Shown here in pieces: positions 48,992-60,922 of a stretch of 64,000 nucleotides of DNA (positions within the stretch are counted from its first letter, which is position 1; each line of letters opens with the position of its first letter). Origin of the DNA: Isoetes taiwanensis. Lineage: Eukaryota; Streptophyta; Lycopodiopsida; Isoetales; Isoetaceae. The DNA is taken from the NCBI GenBank assembly GCA_021234155.1, contig JAJEKV010000002.1:124001-188000 (forward strand). Reading direction: 5' to 3'. The notes beneath the pieces were generated by a model that was not told the DNA's origin, made no database searches, and saw only the letters and a list, made by a program, of their open reading frames with translations. A program made the translations under genes and the position numbers.

Positions 48992-51900
48992 GAAGGAAGG
49001 AAGGAAGGAAGGAAGGTTCTTTTATCACCACGAGACCAATCGGCCCTATGGGACCCAATAAAAACGCTAGCAGTTTAATTATCGCCTCTGATTAAAAATC
49101 CCCGCCTAAGGGTTTTCGAGGGAAACGGCGGCAGCAATCACCAATGACAAACTCGTCTCTAACATATAAAATGCGTAAACACCCAAATATATACAAATAT
49201 GCACCACACCGTAGTGCCTAATCACGTGCATGCGGCAAAGGTGACCTCGCAGTCCGGGCATCTCTTGAATGTACCTAATCTCAGTGGCATCGTGATCGAC
49301 GGCAGGTTCATCAAAGAAATGCAAGGGCAAGTCCTACTGCACTAAGGACCGACCGCCCGATCCGGACCAACACCGCAACTCCGAAAGCGTGGAGACTATC
49401 CTCAATGGCACCCGCTTGACAAGATCGACAGAAGCCTGCCCCGGGCGGGTTCTAATCCACCGCCTGCCTCGACGCGAAGATGGTGGGCATCCGTATGTAA
49501 TGGAGGTACGAGTCCGCTGCTTTCAGGGCAACCGGAACGTAGAGTCACAGGCCCCAAGCAATAGGTTGATGTGCTCCTGTAATGGCCATTTTGACGGTTC
49601 TAGAGCCGGGGTCCCAGAGCTTGCCAAGGAAACAAGCTGCCCAGGTACTCCCCCGCAGCTGTCACGGACGGGCCACCGTGTCTAATTTTTGCACGCATCT
49701 CTGCTCCTCGCGACATTCCATCCGGCGCAACCACTGATCCTCTCTTACCCTCCAACAAAGCCCTAAGCCAAGGGACCCATGGCTACAAGTAAGCCAAAAG
49801 GAGCCGAGCATCACCCATAGTAACTACTCTCCTAAAAGTAGACGGCGTGTCTATCATGGCTGCCTCACAAGCCGCAAGAATCCGCTTTTCTCAGCTAACT
49901 TATTAGGGATCAAGGTTTCACCTCCCAAGTGCAGGCCAAAAATGCCTTCTCGTGACTTGTCTAAGTCACCTGTGTCGCCAAAGAAAAATCCACGCCCCAA
50001 ACCTCGACCAGCATTGCATGACGTGCCCCACTGCCCTAACAACATGTGACTCCATGGCCCCAATCATAGAGCTCCCGCCTCGGTGACCTGTTCTGCATGG
50101 CATAAAAGCGCCTAAACCACACACCATAGTTTAGATAGACGCCTCCCAAAGCCAGAGCGTAGGAGGGGAACTCCACCCTAGGTACTTGTAGTGGGCGGAC
50201 GGCCCACAGCCGCCCCCGATATGTGAGTGCAGTGAGGCATGGGGTGATGTGGAAGAGGATATGAGAACCACTCCGGTCTTGGGCTTGCATTTGATGCGCA
50301 TGTTCTGTAGCCCGGACAAAATGTGTCTAGGGCGCCCGTGACCGCGATAGCTTCGGGTGTGGGCCACAGGCCAACATCGGCCCTCAAGATAAAGACAGCC
50401 GGGCGATGACTGTAAAAGTCAGATGTTATCTCTATGCCTGCAGAAGCCGTGGCTCTAACTGACAATGTAGAGGCCAAAAAGTGTTGGCGGTAGAGGGGGC
50501 AACCTCACGTGACCCCATACTTCATCGTGAATGCTCTACCACGCAATACGCATCCCGCCAAAACAACTCTCATACAATCAGATATGGTGACTCACATTGT
50601 GCAGCTGAGTCTCACGACGCAGCCTAAGCCTACTTTTCCTTGAACTCAGATCGTGCTCATGGTCCACCTAAGCAATACAAGTCCTCGGCCATGATTCCTA
50701 CTGCCTTCAATCGTCTCGGGCAGTAAAGATATGGTCAATCGCTGCGGCGGCCTGTGCCGCTCGCGGTGAGGGCTCGCGACATCTGGCCGCTTCAGCTTCG
50801 CCGGGTCAATCGGGCCGCCGAGAATGCCTAACAATGGCGGGGCATCAACCCTACCATGATCGTCCTGCACTGGCCGACAAAGGTGGGTCAGCCATTGCGG
50901 AATGGGAACAACCCCGCCAGGGTCCATTGCTCCGGGAGACCTTCCCGCACGCTCGCTGGAATCGTGGTAGTGAGGACTCAAGATAAGCGGGCCGCCCGCC
51001 TATTTGAGTAACTCGCCTCGCATACTCATCGAGGTCACCGCTTTCCCATTGCCACCTCGCTGCAAAAGTCTCTCCTCAACATCCTCGGCCCACGGTGAAC
51101 CAATGGGGCCATCCCGCGGGGTATGGGCGCACGCTGCCCCCGGCGGGTCATCATAGAGCCGCCGCGTAGCACGGCCCCCATCGCCTCGTGATGTCCCCGC
51201 CAGAGGGTCAATGGGCCTTTGGCGCTTCGTGTTGCTCGAGGATGAGTGTCCAAAGAAATGTAACATCTCCTCCTCGATAACCGGCAAGGTACCGCCTTTG
51301 TGTCCCGGGATGGGCGCAGATCGTGGTGGTGGCTCCTCAAGCGGTACCGATCCGTGATAGATCTGAAAGCCGCCGCTATGCTTCTTTACACTCCGCATCA
51401 AAAACCATCTGCTACGCTGAATGTTGCCGACTCTCGAGCGCAAGGACGGTCTCAAGCAAAGCACTGTCCACCGTATCCCGTGAATAGCTAAGTCACCGGT
51501 TCTGTCTGGGCCGCTTCTAGTGTGGAGGTCTCCAGACCACATCGGGAGGGCGCCCATGAGCATCTCGGCTGTAGTCCCTTCCCCGCCTCGCTTCATAATC
51601 TAGTCTCAACTGAGGACGGGCGAGGGGTCAGTATAGTGGGGTTCCCCGCGCTTGCCAAACCAAAGTCCAAATAAAGTGGAGGTGATCTCGAGTTTCCATC
51701 TCCCTATCCCGATCACTGCGCTCCACCCTAAACGCGATCGATGAGATGCATATCTGCGCACCACGTAGCACATAGTCCACTACACTAGACCCCCGTATTG
51801 TCTCTGCTCCCCTGCATGCACTTGCGAATCGCCATCGCGGAAAGGCCATTGCAAATTATCATAAAAATGCCAGAGCAGCAGAGCAAATCGCTCCCGCCAA

Positions 51901-53891
51901 AGCGAAGTGATCTCGCCGCTATCCGGCCCGTGGCCGCCGCCATGGCGAAGGCGTGACATCGCCGCGAAGGGGCCAAGCCGCATGGGCTGCCTCTACTCGC
52001 CCTACCGCATTGAAAGGGCCCCAAGAAGCGACGCACCCTACCCAACCGGGCTGGTGGCTGCATGTCATCATATAGATCGACATAAGGGTCCATCCTATCC
52101 GTGACGGGGTGGCCGCGAGTAGAAGCTGTGCCGCCTGCATGAGGGAAATAACAGCGCCGTGGTGAGGGTTGCCATCGTATTATGCACACGCAACCCGCCA
52201 AGTACCCTAAGTAGGTTCTGTCATTTTCGGAGGGTAACCTAATGTGCTAAGGTTGTCCTGTAGTAGCAAAGCCACTCCACCATGACCCTCCGTCTCCGCA
52301 TGCATTTTAAACACCTAGAAATGTTGGTAACCCTAAGCAGCATCGTAGCCTCAGGCTCAAAGATGCTCCTGTATGTCTCCATGAGAGTATAGATCCATAT
52401 CTACGCTACTGAAGTTCGACTGCCCCTCTTCTCGGGCCAAGGGAAGCCTCTTTCGACATCCCATGAGCGACCACCCGTGAGACAATTCTAGCTTTGTCGC
52501 CAGGGATGGTACATGCGCAGCCTGAGTCGCAGGGGAGTGACTCCGAAGCAGAGGCCGAAAGGGAGAAGTAGATGGAGCCGAGGCAAAAGATGTGGCCGAG
52601 GGCGGGGCCATGAGGGAGCAGGAGTAGGAGCAGGAGAAGGCAGGCCGTAGGAGAAGCGTACAGCCATGTGTTTGCTACAAATAAGTAGTCTCGTAGCAGA
52701 GTGTGTCGGGTTTGGAATGTGCATCCCCGCCAACTAACTTCGCGCATTCCCCGTAAGTAATGCCTCACTTCGAAGGCTCCCCGCTGCCCCGCTGCGGCTC
52801 TCGCTGTGGCTGGTGTAAGAGGTCCTGGCCCACCGTGCATGTGGATGTCCCTTCAAAGACCGGCCCTCGGGCGCAATATGGTATCACGCGACTGCATCCT
52901 GGGAACCGTGAATATGACAATGCTGGCTTAATACCCGGGCACAGCCCTGCGATCTGCCGCCGAGAAATGTGAATCGCTCGAATGCCACACATCATCCGAT
53001 CGAGAATGTGTGTTCGATAAGTTGTGGGCGCAGACTCTCCTCAAGCCGCTCGGGGCATGCCTCGAACTACTGGGACAGGGCCTTCTCACCGCTAGCTTCC
53101 CGAGTTCCCTTCAAGCACAGCGTCAAAGGTGGGCGCAGGGCCGGGTCCTCGTGGCCGGGGGTGTGGTGGTGGCCGGGATGGCGGGAGGCCGGAGTGTGGC
53201 TGGATGGCGGGAGTGGCCGGAGGTGGCTCGATGGCGTGGAGTGGCCGGAGGAAGGGCAGCCATATGGGGGCGGGTCGGGCCGCAGGAGGCCGTATGGTAC
53301 GGGTCTCAGCCGCAGTTCTTCCCCTGCGGAAGCTCCGGGAGCACAGCCTGTAGGCCCGGCCAGTCGCCACATCTCCGGCCAGACCGGGCCAAGTAACTGA
53401 CCATGAACCTCAGAGGGAGACCCCGGGCTCGGTTCTGCGGGATGGTTGCCCGCGAACCCCCGGAGCTCCGTGCTCCGAAAAGTAGCGAGAGCGCGTTTCG
53501 AGCTCAGCAAAGACACGGCAAGGCCAGGCCGCAAGGCTTGCTGCTCCGGGATCTACTCCTCAAGATCCCGGGCCAGACCGGGTCAGTTCAAGAAGAGCGC
53601 CCCGCGCCCCCTCGCCATGGTGGTGGCTTCCACCGACCGGGGCCGGTGACACACAATCGCGACCATCGCCTCGTGACGCACAGCCCTCTCCTCGCGGTCA
53701 AGGTGTCCGTGAGTGATGAACAACACGTAGTCTAGGCTGCCCGCATGTCACCTCGCCGCCTCCCGCTGCCGCCGGGAAGTGTGCAAGGCCAAGGCCATCT
53801 TTCACATGTACCGCGGTCTCCGACTGCGGATGCGTTTTCTAATCATTTGCCTTTTGAGCACATGGGATGCCGAGACTCCATTCCATCGCCA
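48992..53891 (-). mobile_element. LINE copy D, ORF2 and 3' part with (AAGG)n / (CCTT)n tail
   Basis: Minus-strand, GC-rich LINE. Its 3' end on the minus strand reads CCCATAGGGCCGATTGGTCTC, a short spacer GTGGTGATAAAAGAA, then about six CCTT units (48992-49016 on plus). Text resembling the post-active-site region of LINE A and B includes YKYLGW (about 50190) and YAMQNRSPRRELYDWG (about 50060-50110). Upstream, an endonuclease-like region shows LYDDM and GPFNA text near 51990-52080. A proline-rich stretch near 53100-53350 probably belongs to ORF1. Frames shift often, so the copy is dead. The 5' remainder lies beyond the LTR insertion, at 60923-61640. Confidence 0.75.
53887..53891. other. Left target-site duplication of the LTR element
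   Basis: CGCCA borders the left LTR. Its partner CACCA at 60923-60927 borders the right LTR. Five bases with one mismatch fit integrase-made duplications. Confidence 0.5.
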
Positions 53892-54585
53892 TGAAACGCC
53901 CTCAGAGCTGCTAAAACACTTGAGATCAAAACACTAGAGAGAATAAAGGACCCAGATAATAAATATCTTTCATTAATTAATATTCATACCTGTTACAATT
54001 GGAACTACAGGGTTCAACACAAAATAGCATTCTATCGCCATGCTCCCTCGCTTCAACGCAAGTCACGTGAACTACTAGAATAACTGTAAGAAAAGAGAAA
54101 TGAAATAGTCCAGACAAGGACTGGCGGGCAACCGCTACTCGGCTCCAGATACAATCCGAAAAGAAACGCAACATGACAAATACAACTTCAACAGTAAAAA
54201 GAAACACAACATCACAACACACAAATATCGCCAATTATTTAATGTTATCCAGGATGATCACCCTCGGCTTGTGCTCTCACGCATACCGCTCATGCATACC
54301 TGATGCACGCTCACACACCACCACCGGTGTGCTCGGGACAGCCAATCAGCCTCCATAGAAATTTCCCAAGATCACCATGGTCGGGTTCATCCACACACTA
54401 ATCCATATCTTACAACATTCCACATAAACCATGTTAAGCATTTAGTCACAAATAAAGAAATAAAGAAAATTCCAACAATCATTAAATACTAGCAAGGAAT
54501 CCTATAAGGTACTCGATATATAGGTAGGAGCAGTATAACGTTATAAAGACTTAAAAGGAAAAGCTAGATAAAAGTTGAGTTTCAA

Positions 54586-54652
54586 CCAAAAACTCGAACC
54601 TGGGTCTATGGGGCAACAGGATAAACTCTAACCAACTAAGCTACCAATGGCT
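54586..54652 (-). repeat. tRNA-like sequence within the left LTR
   Basis: On the minus strand TAGCTTAGTTGGTTAGAG fits a tRNA D-arm/A-box, and GGTTCGAGTTT fits the T-loop/B-box. The spacing is close to that of a tRNA. The acceptor stem does not pair well, so it is not taken as a working tRNA gene. It resembles the head of a tRNA-derived SINE. Confidence 0.6.
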
Positions 54653-55258
54653 TTTAAAACAAATAAGAAAAATATGGATGAAGAACGATACAAAAAGGGT
54701 TTCCAAATAGGTATGACAGAGACTTAAGACTGCGTAGAACAGAGGGCTCAGCAAACATGATCGGATCTTAGCAGAGAAGGACCGGAACAGGCCGGAATAA
54801 GCAAATCTCAGGCCGATTTTAAGGAATGATTCTCTGCATGACATATAGAAGCTTTTCGATTCAAGGCTGTTCAGTCTGAGAACAAGTGTTTGGCCGCCAG
54901 GGTAGATTCATAGGCTTCCTAAAAAGAAACAAACTACATCAAGCCATGAATGGATAAGGAACGGCTTCAAGACTTATAACAGGAGTTTGGCTTGTATAAC
55001 TGGGCTGGCTGCAAGAACAACAAATAATGGCAGATTTGGAACAACCAGATACTTTCTGTGAATTTAGTAACAACAAACATATCAATCTAGCATTAGCGGC
55101 CAAGTCTCTCACGGGATTCTTATGGATTTGGCCTGATTAACCCAATCTGCTCGGATTGCTCTCTTCTTTCTGTAATCAGACCGAAGGCGCTGGCACAAAA
55201 AGACGTTTTTCCCTTTTGTTATGCTATAACCTAAAGTTGAGGAAAATATCCCCACTGC

Positions 55259-57597
55259 CCCATTCTACACTTCTATATATAATGCAGTTTCATATTTCTA
55301 TTTTCTGTTTTTGTCATACAGAATTTTCTGCGCCGCACCGTTTTGATGTTTAGATGCCACGTGTATAATTTCCTTTTGGACAATCTCCTCCTTCGATTTC
55401 AACGCCTGGCTATTGGCGATGGCGGGCAATGACCTCAGCCTGGCATGTATATGAGCTATGGCAGTACGCAGAAAAAAGGGATTGTGAGTGTTGGAAACTC
55501 CTTGATGCAGAAAAAAAAAGGGGGTATGCAGAGTGTTGAACTCTTGATTTGTGATTTCTCAAACAAACCTGGCTACTGACTTAAAGCTTCAGTCTTTGTT
55601 TTGCTCGGCAGCGCAAAATCACGGGGAGGTTTGAAGATCCGAGCAAAATGCCTCAGAGCAAAATGCGCTTCAGAACCACAGCTTTGCTCGGCGGTGGGTC
55701 GGAATAATTTCACAAAGATTTCGTAGGTAGACTTTACTTGCTTTAGGTTTAGGAGCAGCCGACTTGAGAGCAACGCTTGCTTTACATTTTTAGATTTATA
55801 TTAGTGTAATGGATTGTAAAAAATGTGGATCTGCAGGACCGTCCGTCACGGCAAGAAATGGCGAAACAACACTGGAAATGTAATGGCAAGCAGAAGATGC
55901 ATTAAGCAGGCAAACAAGGGAGAAAATTATGGTAAGGAAGCAATGACGGTGCGTCTTATTTAAGCTCAAACAGAGAAGCAGCAGTGGTGCAGGCGTGATG
56001 ATAAGAAAGGGAGAAATCCAAATCATAGAATGGCAAGAAGGGTACAACAAATTCGTTTTTATGTGTCCAAATTCTGTTGAAGAATGTTATGAATACACCC
56101 TTTAAGTTGTTGCAAAGGCAACAGATCCAGTACAGTAGTTAGTGGGATGCAAAATGCGTCAGGGCAACTGCTCAAGCTCCACGCTTCAAAGCATCTACTT
56201 ACTGTCTCTGCCATAGCCATTTACAAACTCATATCAGTATTGCTATTCGGTTAAAAGTGCAACAAAAATCATGACACATTCGTAGCTCCCTGTATATCTT
56301 TTTGGAAAAAATTGTCACAAATGCCACCAATGCACATGTAAGACTGTATTTGGCTAGATTTGCCATCAAAGAACTTGGCCCCTGAAAATTAGAGGTGCAT
56401 CAGCCACCAAATCTGGCTATGGGTGCTTGGCAGGGTCATCTATGGCAGAATACAATCTGATAGTGCCATATTCGGCATTCAACAAGTATTGTGTAGCTGT
56501 ATCATCCTATCAAGGCATTCAACAAGTGTTGTGTAGCTGTATCATCCTATCAAGTCTTAACGGCAACAAACTGGGTAGAAGACAAAACTGAAACTGTGCT
56601 TTAGCGAATCTTAATATGCTCTGTAGATTGGAAAGCAAAACAGATCATGCAAACGCCATGGGGTTTTGCGCCGGATAAGGTAAGGCCTTTCGGCCATATA
56701 TCTTATGGAAATAGGGTTTAGTAAGCCCTAAATCGATTTACATTTTGAAGGTCTAAAGTTTATACATCAATTTTCCACGAGAAACATGGCATTGCTTCTC
56801 ATTTTTTTTAAATTTTAACTGCTTACAGCTTACAGCTGGAAAAGGATTAGGCTAGAAGAAATTGTGTCTTCTTTTACACAGGATTTACAAGAGTGGTTCA
56901 AATAGCTATAAGACGAAAAGTCTTTTATTCAAATTAACAATGCTATAAACTACAGAGGTTTTATGTATGGTGGTTCAAGACATTCTCAAGTCTAATCCTT
57001 ACTCTATCCATGCTGAAGTTTGCTTTTGAGAAATGTTAAGAAACATTTTACCGTTAAGCAAGGGCTTACAAAGGGCCACATGCACATCTCTTATTCAAGT
57101 TTGACGAAGAGGCCAAGACTTCCCCGTTAACCATACATTTGGAGGTGATGTTCTTCGTGAATCGTGTCGTTAGAAAATGGCCGAGTGATCCATGTAAACA
57201 TCAACTTGAGTGCTCGACATTACCTCCATATGAATGGCTTTATTTCTAGATAGATCAATAATTAGGTTATCATTGACCTAAGTTGATTCCCCTATTGAAT
57301 GAATATGTACCCAATATACAACTTTTCGATGGCATTACATTTTGACCTATGTTTGGGTGAGGCAAATCATGGTCTTCTCATACGTGCCCCCAACAACTAG
57401 CATATATAAAATATTAGCTAGCATCTGAACAATTAATCTAAAAGTGTCTAGTTAATATTTGCAATTGCTCAACCGGGATGGATTTCCAAACATCCATACT
57501 TATGTGTTAGGCCTTAACTACTACAATTCAAACCAATAGTGAGTCGGGCTTGAAGAGAATGTTACAAGGCCCTACTACCGCGATAAATCTCCTCTCT
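55259..57597. mobile_element. Extra 2.3-kb block inside the left LTR
   Basis: The LTR sequence is continuous in the right copy (across about 60713) but is split here. Text up to about 55258 and from about 57598 matches adjacent parts of the right LTR. The block is most simply an insertion into the left LTR. I saw no terminal inverted repeat, LTR or tail that would name it. A 40-bp tandem repeat lies inside at 56475-56554. Confidence 0.55.
56475..56554. repeat. 40-bp tandem duplication
   Basis: Two head-to-tail copies of GCATTCAACAAGT...CATCCTATCAAG differ at one base (ATT against GTT). The near identity points to a recent event. Confidence 0.95.
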
Positions 57598-57859
57598 TTG
57601 TAATAATAAAAGATCTTTCTAATCTTAGCTTTACTATTTAAGTTCATATCCTAGATTTCAATAAGTAACTAGGCATAATACGCACACCGTGATCTACCTT
57701 GTTTTCTAACCCTTGATAATCCCTTCCAAAGTTAATTATTTCTAACCTATGGGTTAAAAAACTCAAATGTTAACTTGTCTCCGCCAACCCCCAGGTGTGT
57801 GTCACAATTTCTCCCACACTAAAAATTTACCCATGTCCTCATGGAAAGATTCTCAAACT

Positions 57860-58162
57860 TTACGCGGAACACAAATCATACCTGAAGCTTGGGCCTCCGT
57901 GGATTTCCTTCTGTGAATGCATACACGCGATGTAATTTTGGACGCCTTCAATGGTAATTGCCCGAGCATGGCTGGGTTGTTTACCCTTGCTATCCTTCTC
58001 TAGAGTACTTCCACCCCGCTGGATTGGATGGTGCCATCGCAAAGAATCATGTTCTTGTAACTTCCGGGACACACCCTCATTTGATGACCCACCGTGGCAA
58101 TAAAAACACTTTACGCTCTCTAAATAACTCGCCCTAACTTTTCCTCGCCTCGTGATTGGCAT
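57860..58162 (-). pseudogene. gag zinc-knuckle region of the LTR fossil
   Basis: Minus-strand text with KCFYCHGGSS...EH resembles the CCHC knuckle of retroelement gag proteins, which binds RNA. Further upstream on the minus strand (about 58300-58500), FRRFAALYGPQIRAKQLG is in the style of Gypsy gag. The element is a broken fossil. Confidence 0.6.
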
Positions 58163-59336
58163 TGTCCGCCATTGATATTTTTCATCGTCAAAATAATATC
58201 CTCAACTCTGTCTACGACATTGTCGACCGATTCCAACCTTATATCATCATTTGCACGCTTTCTTTTCAGGCCGGGTCAGCCAATACTTCTTCCTTATACC
58301 TAGCAGCTCTAATCGGGCTCACCCAAGCTAGGATATGTGTAACACCTCCAATTGTGAATTGCATTAAACCTGCTTCAAACCCTTTATATACTTATTTACC
58401 TAACTGTTTCGCTCGAATCTGAGGTCCATATAAGGCCGCAAATCGCCGGAACTTAATCAGATAATCTTCAACCTAATTTGTTTGGAGAAATTCAAGAAAT
58501 CATGCATCTTCGCCAATCTATATCCCACGTAGGTAATGTAATCAAAAAGCTTTACGGAATATATCCCCAACACATTCCGCTGCAAGCTTATGGATCTTCT
58601 TATAATCATTCCCACCAAATCTTAGCATAGTCAGAGTAACAACCAAGAATAACAAATTTCCGCTTTTCAAAGGCCTTCTTTACGCTGTAAATAGGAATTC
58701 TATGCCAATTTGTTACGCGCTCAAGATCATCGCCACTGCGGTATCCTCTCCCTCAGAAATCGCTCTGCTTGACATTAAGGATCTTGTTAATCTCGTCCGC
58801 TATCGATCTTTGCACGTATCCGGTTCCTCGAGCAAACCTAACTGGCCGGCCAAGACTCCTTGCAAGATTTGACCTAGTATCGGTACCGCCAGCTGTCATC
58901 ACCCTCCTCCATGTTAATCTATAATCCAATCTTTGTATAAGTTTGTTAGAGTTCTAGCAAGACAATCTAAGTCCAATCCCAACATAAGGTTAGTGCTAGC
59001 CGAATGGTCAGACACAAGTAAACATATATTTTAATTCATTCTCAAGAGAATACATGCACGCGGATCTAATCACTTGCATATCTATCCTTCTCGTAGAGGT
59101 TCATAGGATCTATCATGTTCAAAGAATGGTATTTGGCCTTGGTTTCGCCTAGTTCTCCCATTTCGGAAGTTTTAGGCTCTCCCTTGCCCCTCCGACCACG
59201 CTAATATCTCGACTAGATAATCCTTTCCCAAGAAGTTTTCCTTGGCCCCATAACTCTAATGTTAATGACTCCCATTGCCTCTGGCCCACAACCAAACAAT
59301 GGTTAATGATCGGAACCTAGGCTCGATAATTAAAAA

Positions 59337-60922
59337 TGAACGCCTCCTAGAGCTGCTAAACACTTGAGATCAAACACGAGGAGAATAAAGGACCCAGATA
59401 ATAAAATATCTTTCATTAATAATATTCATAACTCCAAGGTTACAATTGAACTACATAGGAATCTTCAACACAAAATAGCATCTCTTCTATCGCCATGCTC
59501 CCTCAACAACGTCACGTGAACTACTAGAATAACTGGTGAAGAAAAAGAGAATGAATACGGGATTAGTCCAGACAGTGACTAAGTGGGCAAATCATACCTG
59601 GTCTGCATAACTGAAAAGAAACGCTAAATATGACAACACAACTTCAAATGTAAAAGAAAACACAACATCACAACACACAACATCGCCAATTATTTAATGT
59701 TATCCGTGGATGATCACCCGGCCAGTTCACGCGACACCGTCACACATCTGATGCACGCTCACACACCAATCACCTGGTGTGCTCGATGCTCAACTGCCCA
59801 CCGCATCGTAATTTAAGGGAGCGGTTCATTCACACAATTAATCCATATCTTATTAGCATTCCACATAAAACCATGTTAAGCATTAGAAAACACAAATAAA
59901 GAAAACGCTCCAACAATCATTAAATACTAGCAAGGAATCCTATAAGGGGTACTCATATAAGGTAGGGAGCAAGATAACGCTATAAAAGACTTAAAAGGAA
60001 AAGTTAGATAAAAGTTGAGTTTCAACCAAAACTCGAACCTCGGCTCCAGGGGCAACAGGATAAACTCTTAACCAACTAAGCTTACCAATGGCGCTTAAAA
60101 CAAATAAGAAAAATATGGATGAAGAAATCCATACAAAAGGGTTTCCAAATAGGTATATAACAGAGACTTAAGACTGCGTAGAACAGAGTGGGCTCAAGAA
60201 ACATGATCTGGATCTTAGCGAGTAGCGACCGAACAGCCGGAATAAGTAAAATCTCAGCTTCATTTTAAGGAATGATCTCTTCCGCGATGACATATAGAAG
60301 CCGGATTCAAGGCCGTCAGCCCGAGAACAAGTGTTTGGCCGCCAGTAGATTCATAGGCTTCCCGAAGAAAAAAGAAAACAAACTACATCAAGCCATGAAT
60401 GGATAAGGAACGGCTTCAAGACTTATAATCGTGAGTTTGGCTTGTATAACTACTGCCGCAAGAACAAATAACAATGGCAGATGAACAAACCGTATACTTT
60501 CGCGGAATTTAGCAACAACAAACATATCAATCTAGCATTAGCGCCAAGTCTTCACGATTCTATGGATTTGGCCTCATTAACCCACCCGCTTCTGGGATTG
60601 CTCTTTCTTCTCAGAATCTAGACCTCATACCAGTAGCTTCCGAGACGATACAAAAAGACGCTTTTCCCTTTTGTTATGCTATAACCCAAAGTTGAGGAAA
60701 ATATCCCTCACTCCTATTAATAATAAAGATCTTTCTAATCTTAAATTTTTACTATTTAAGTTCATATCCGTATTTCACAAGTAACTAGAAGTATAATACT
60801 TAATACCGTGATCTACCTTGTTTCTAAACCCTTGATAATCCCTTCCAAAGTTAATTATTTCTAACCTATGGTTAAAAACTCAAATGTTAACTTGTTCCGC
60901 TAACCCCTAGGTGTAAGTGTCA
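59337..60922 (-). repeat. Right (5') LTR of the Gypsy-like fossil
   Basis: About 1.59 kb. It aligns with 53892-55258 and then 57598-57804. Shared landmarks include AGAATAAAGGACCCAGATAA, TTTAATGTTATCC and AAGGAATCCTATAAGG. Because the left copy is split, this copy shows the undisturbed length of the LTR. Confidence 0.85.
60026..60093 (-). repeat. tRNA-like sequence within the right LTR
   Basis: The same tRNA-like block as in the left LTR, with TAAGCTTAGTTGGTTAAGAG and GAGGTTCGAGTTT on the minus strand. Its presence in both LTRs means it was part of the element before this insertion. Confidence 0.6.

Larger units (their letters stand above)
53892..60922 (-). mobile_element. Ty3/Gypsy-like LTR retroelement fossil nested in LINE D
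   Basis: On the minus strand the LTR runs from TGACAC to GCGTTTCA or GCGTTCA. The right LTR (5' LTR) spans 60922-59337 and the left LTR (3' LTR) spans 57804-53892. Just inside the 5' LTR stands TTATCGAGCCTAGGTTCC, close to a Met-tRNA primer site. Just before the 3' LTR stands a purine tract, GTGTGGGAGAAATTG. The 1.5-kb interior carries gag-like text and a CCHC-type KCFYCH knuckle, with no polymerase seen. The element is broken, with many small differences between the LTRs, so it is not young. The left LTR holds about 2.3 kb of extra sequence. Confidence 0.85.

Noticed and set aside
50180-50200. TACTTGTAGTGGG as a CACTA terminal end
   Set aside because: CTTGTAGTG resembles a CACTA right end, but it lies in LINE coding text (the YKYLG region) and is shared in part with the same position in LINE E. 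No partner end or duplication was found.
51000-51596. The longest open frame of the window (198 codons, minus) as a host gene
   Set aside because: It lies inside LINE D between the endonuclease-like and reverse transcriptase regions, in GC-rich DNA where stops are rare. No host family is recognised.
53010-53400. Gly/Arg/Trp-rich plus-strand genes in the GC-rich region
   Set aside because: They are antisense shadows of the proline-rich minus-strand LINE ORF1 region.
54586-54652. A working tRNA gene on the minus strand
   Set aside because: A- and B-box-like words are present, but the acceptor arm does not pair, and the block repeats within both LTRs. It is better read as a tRNA-derived piece of the LTR.
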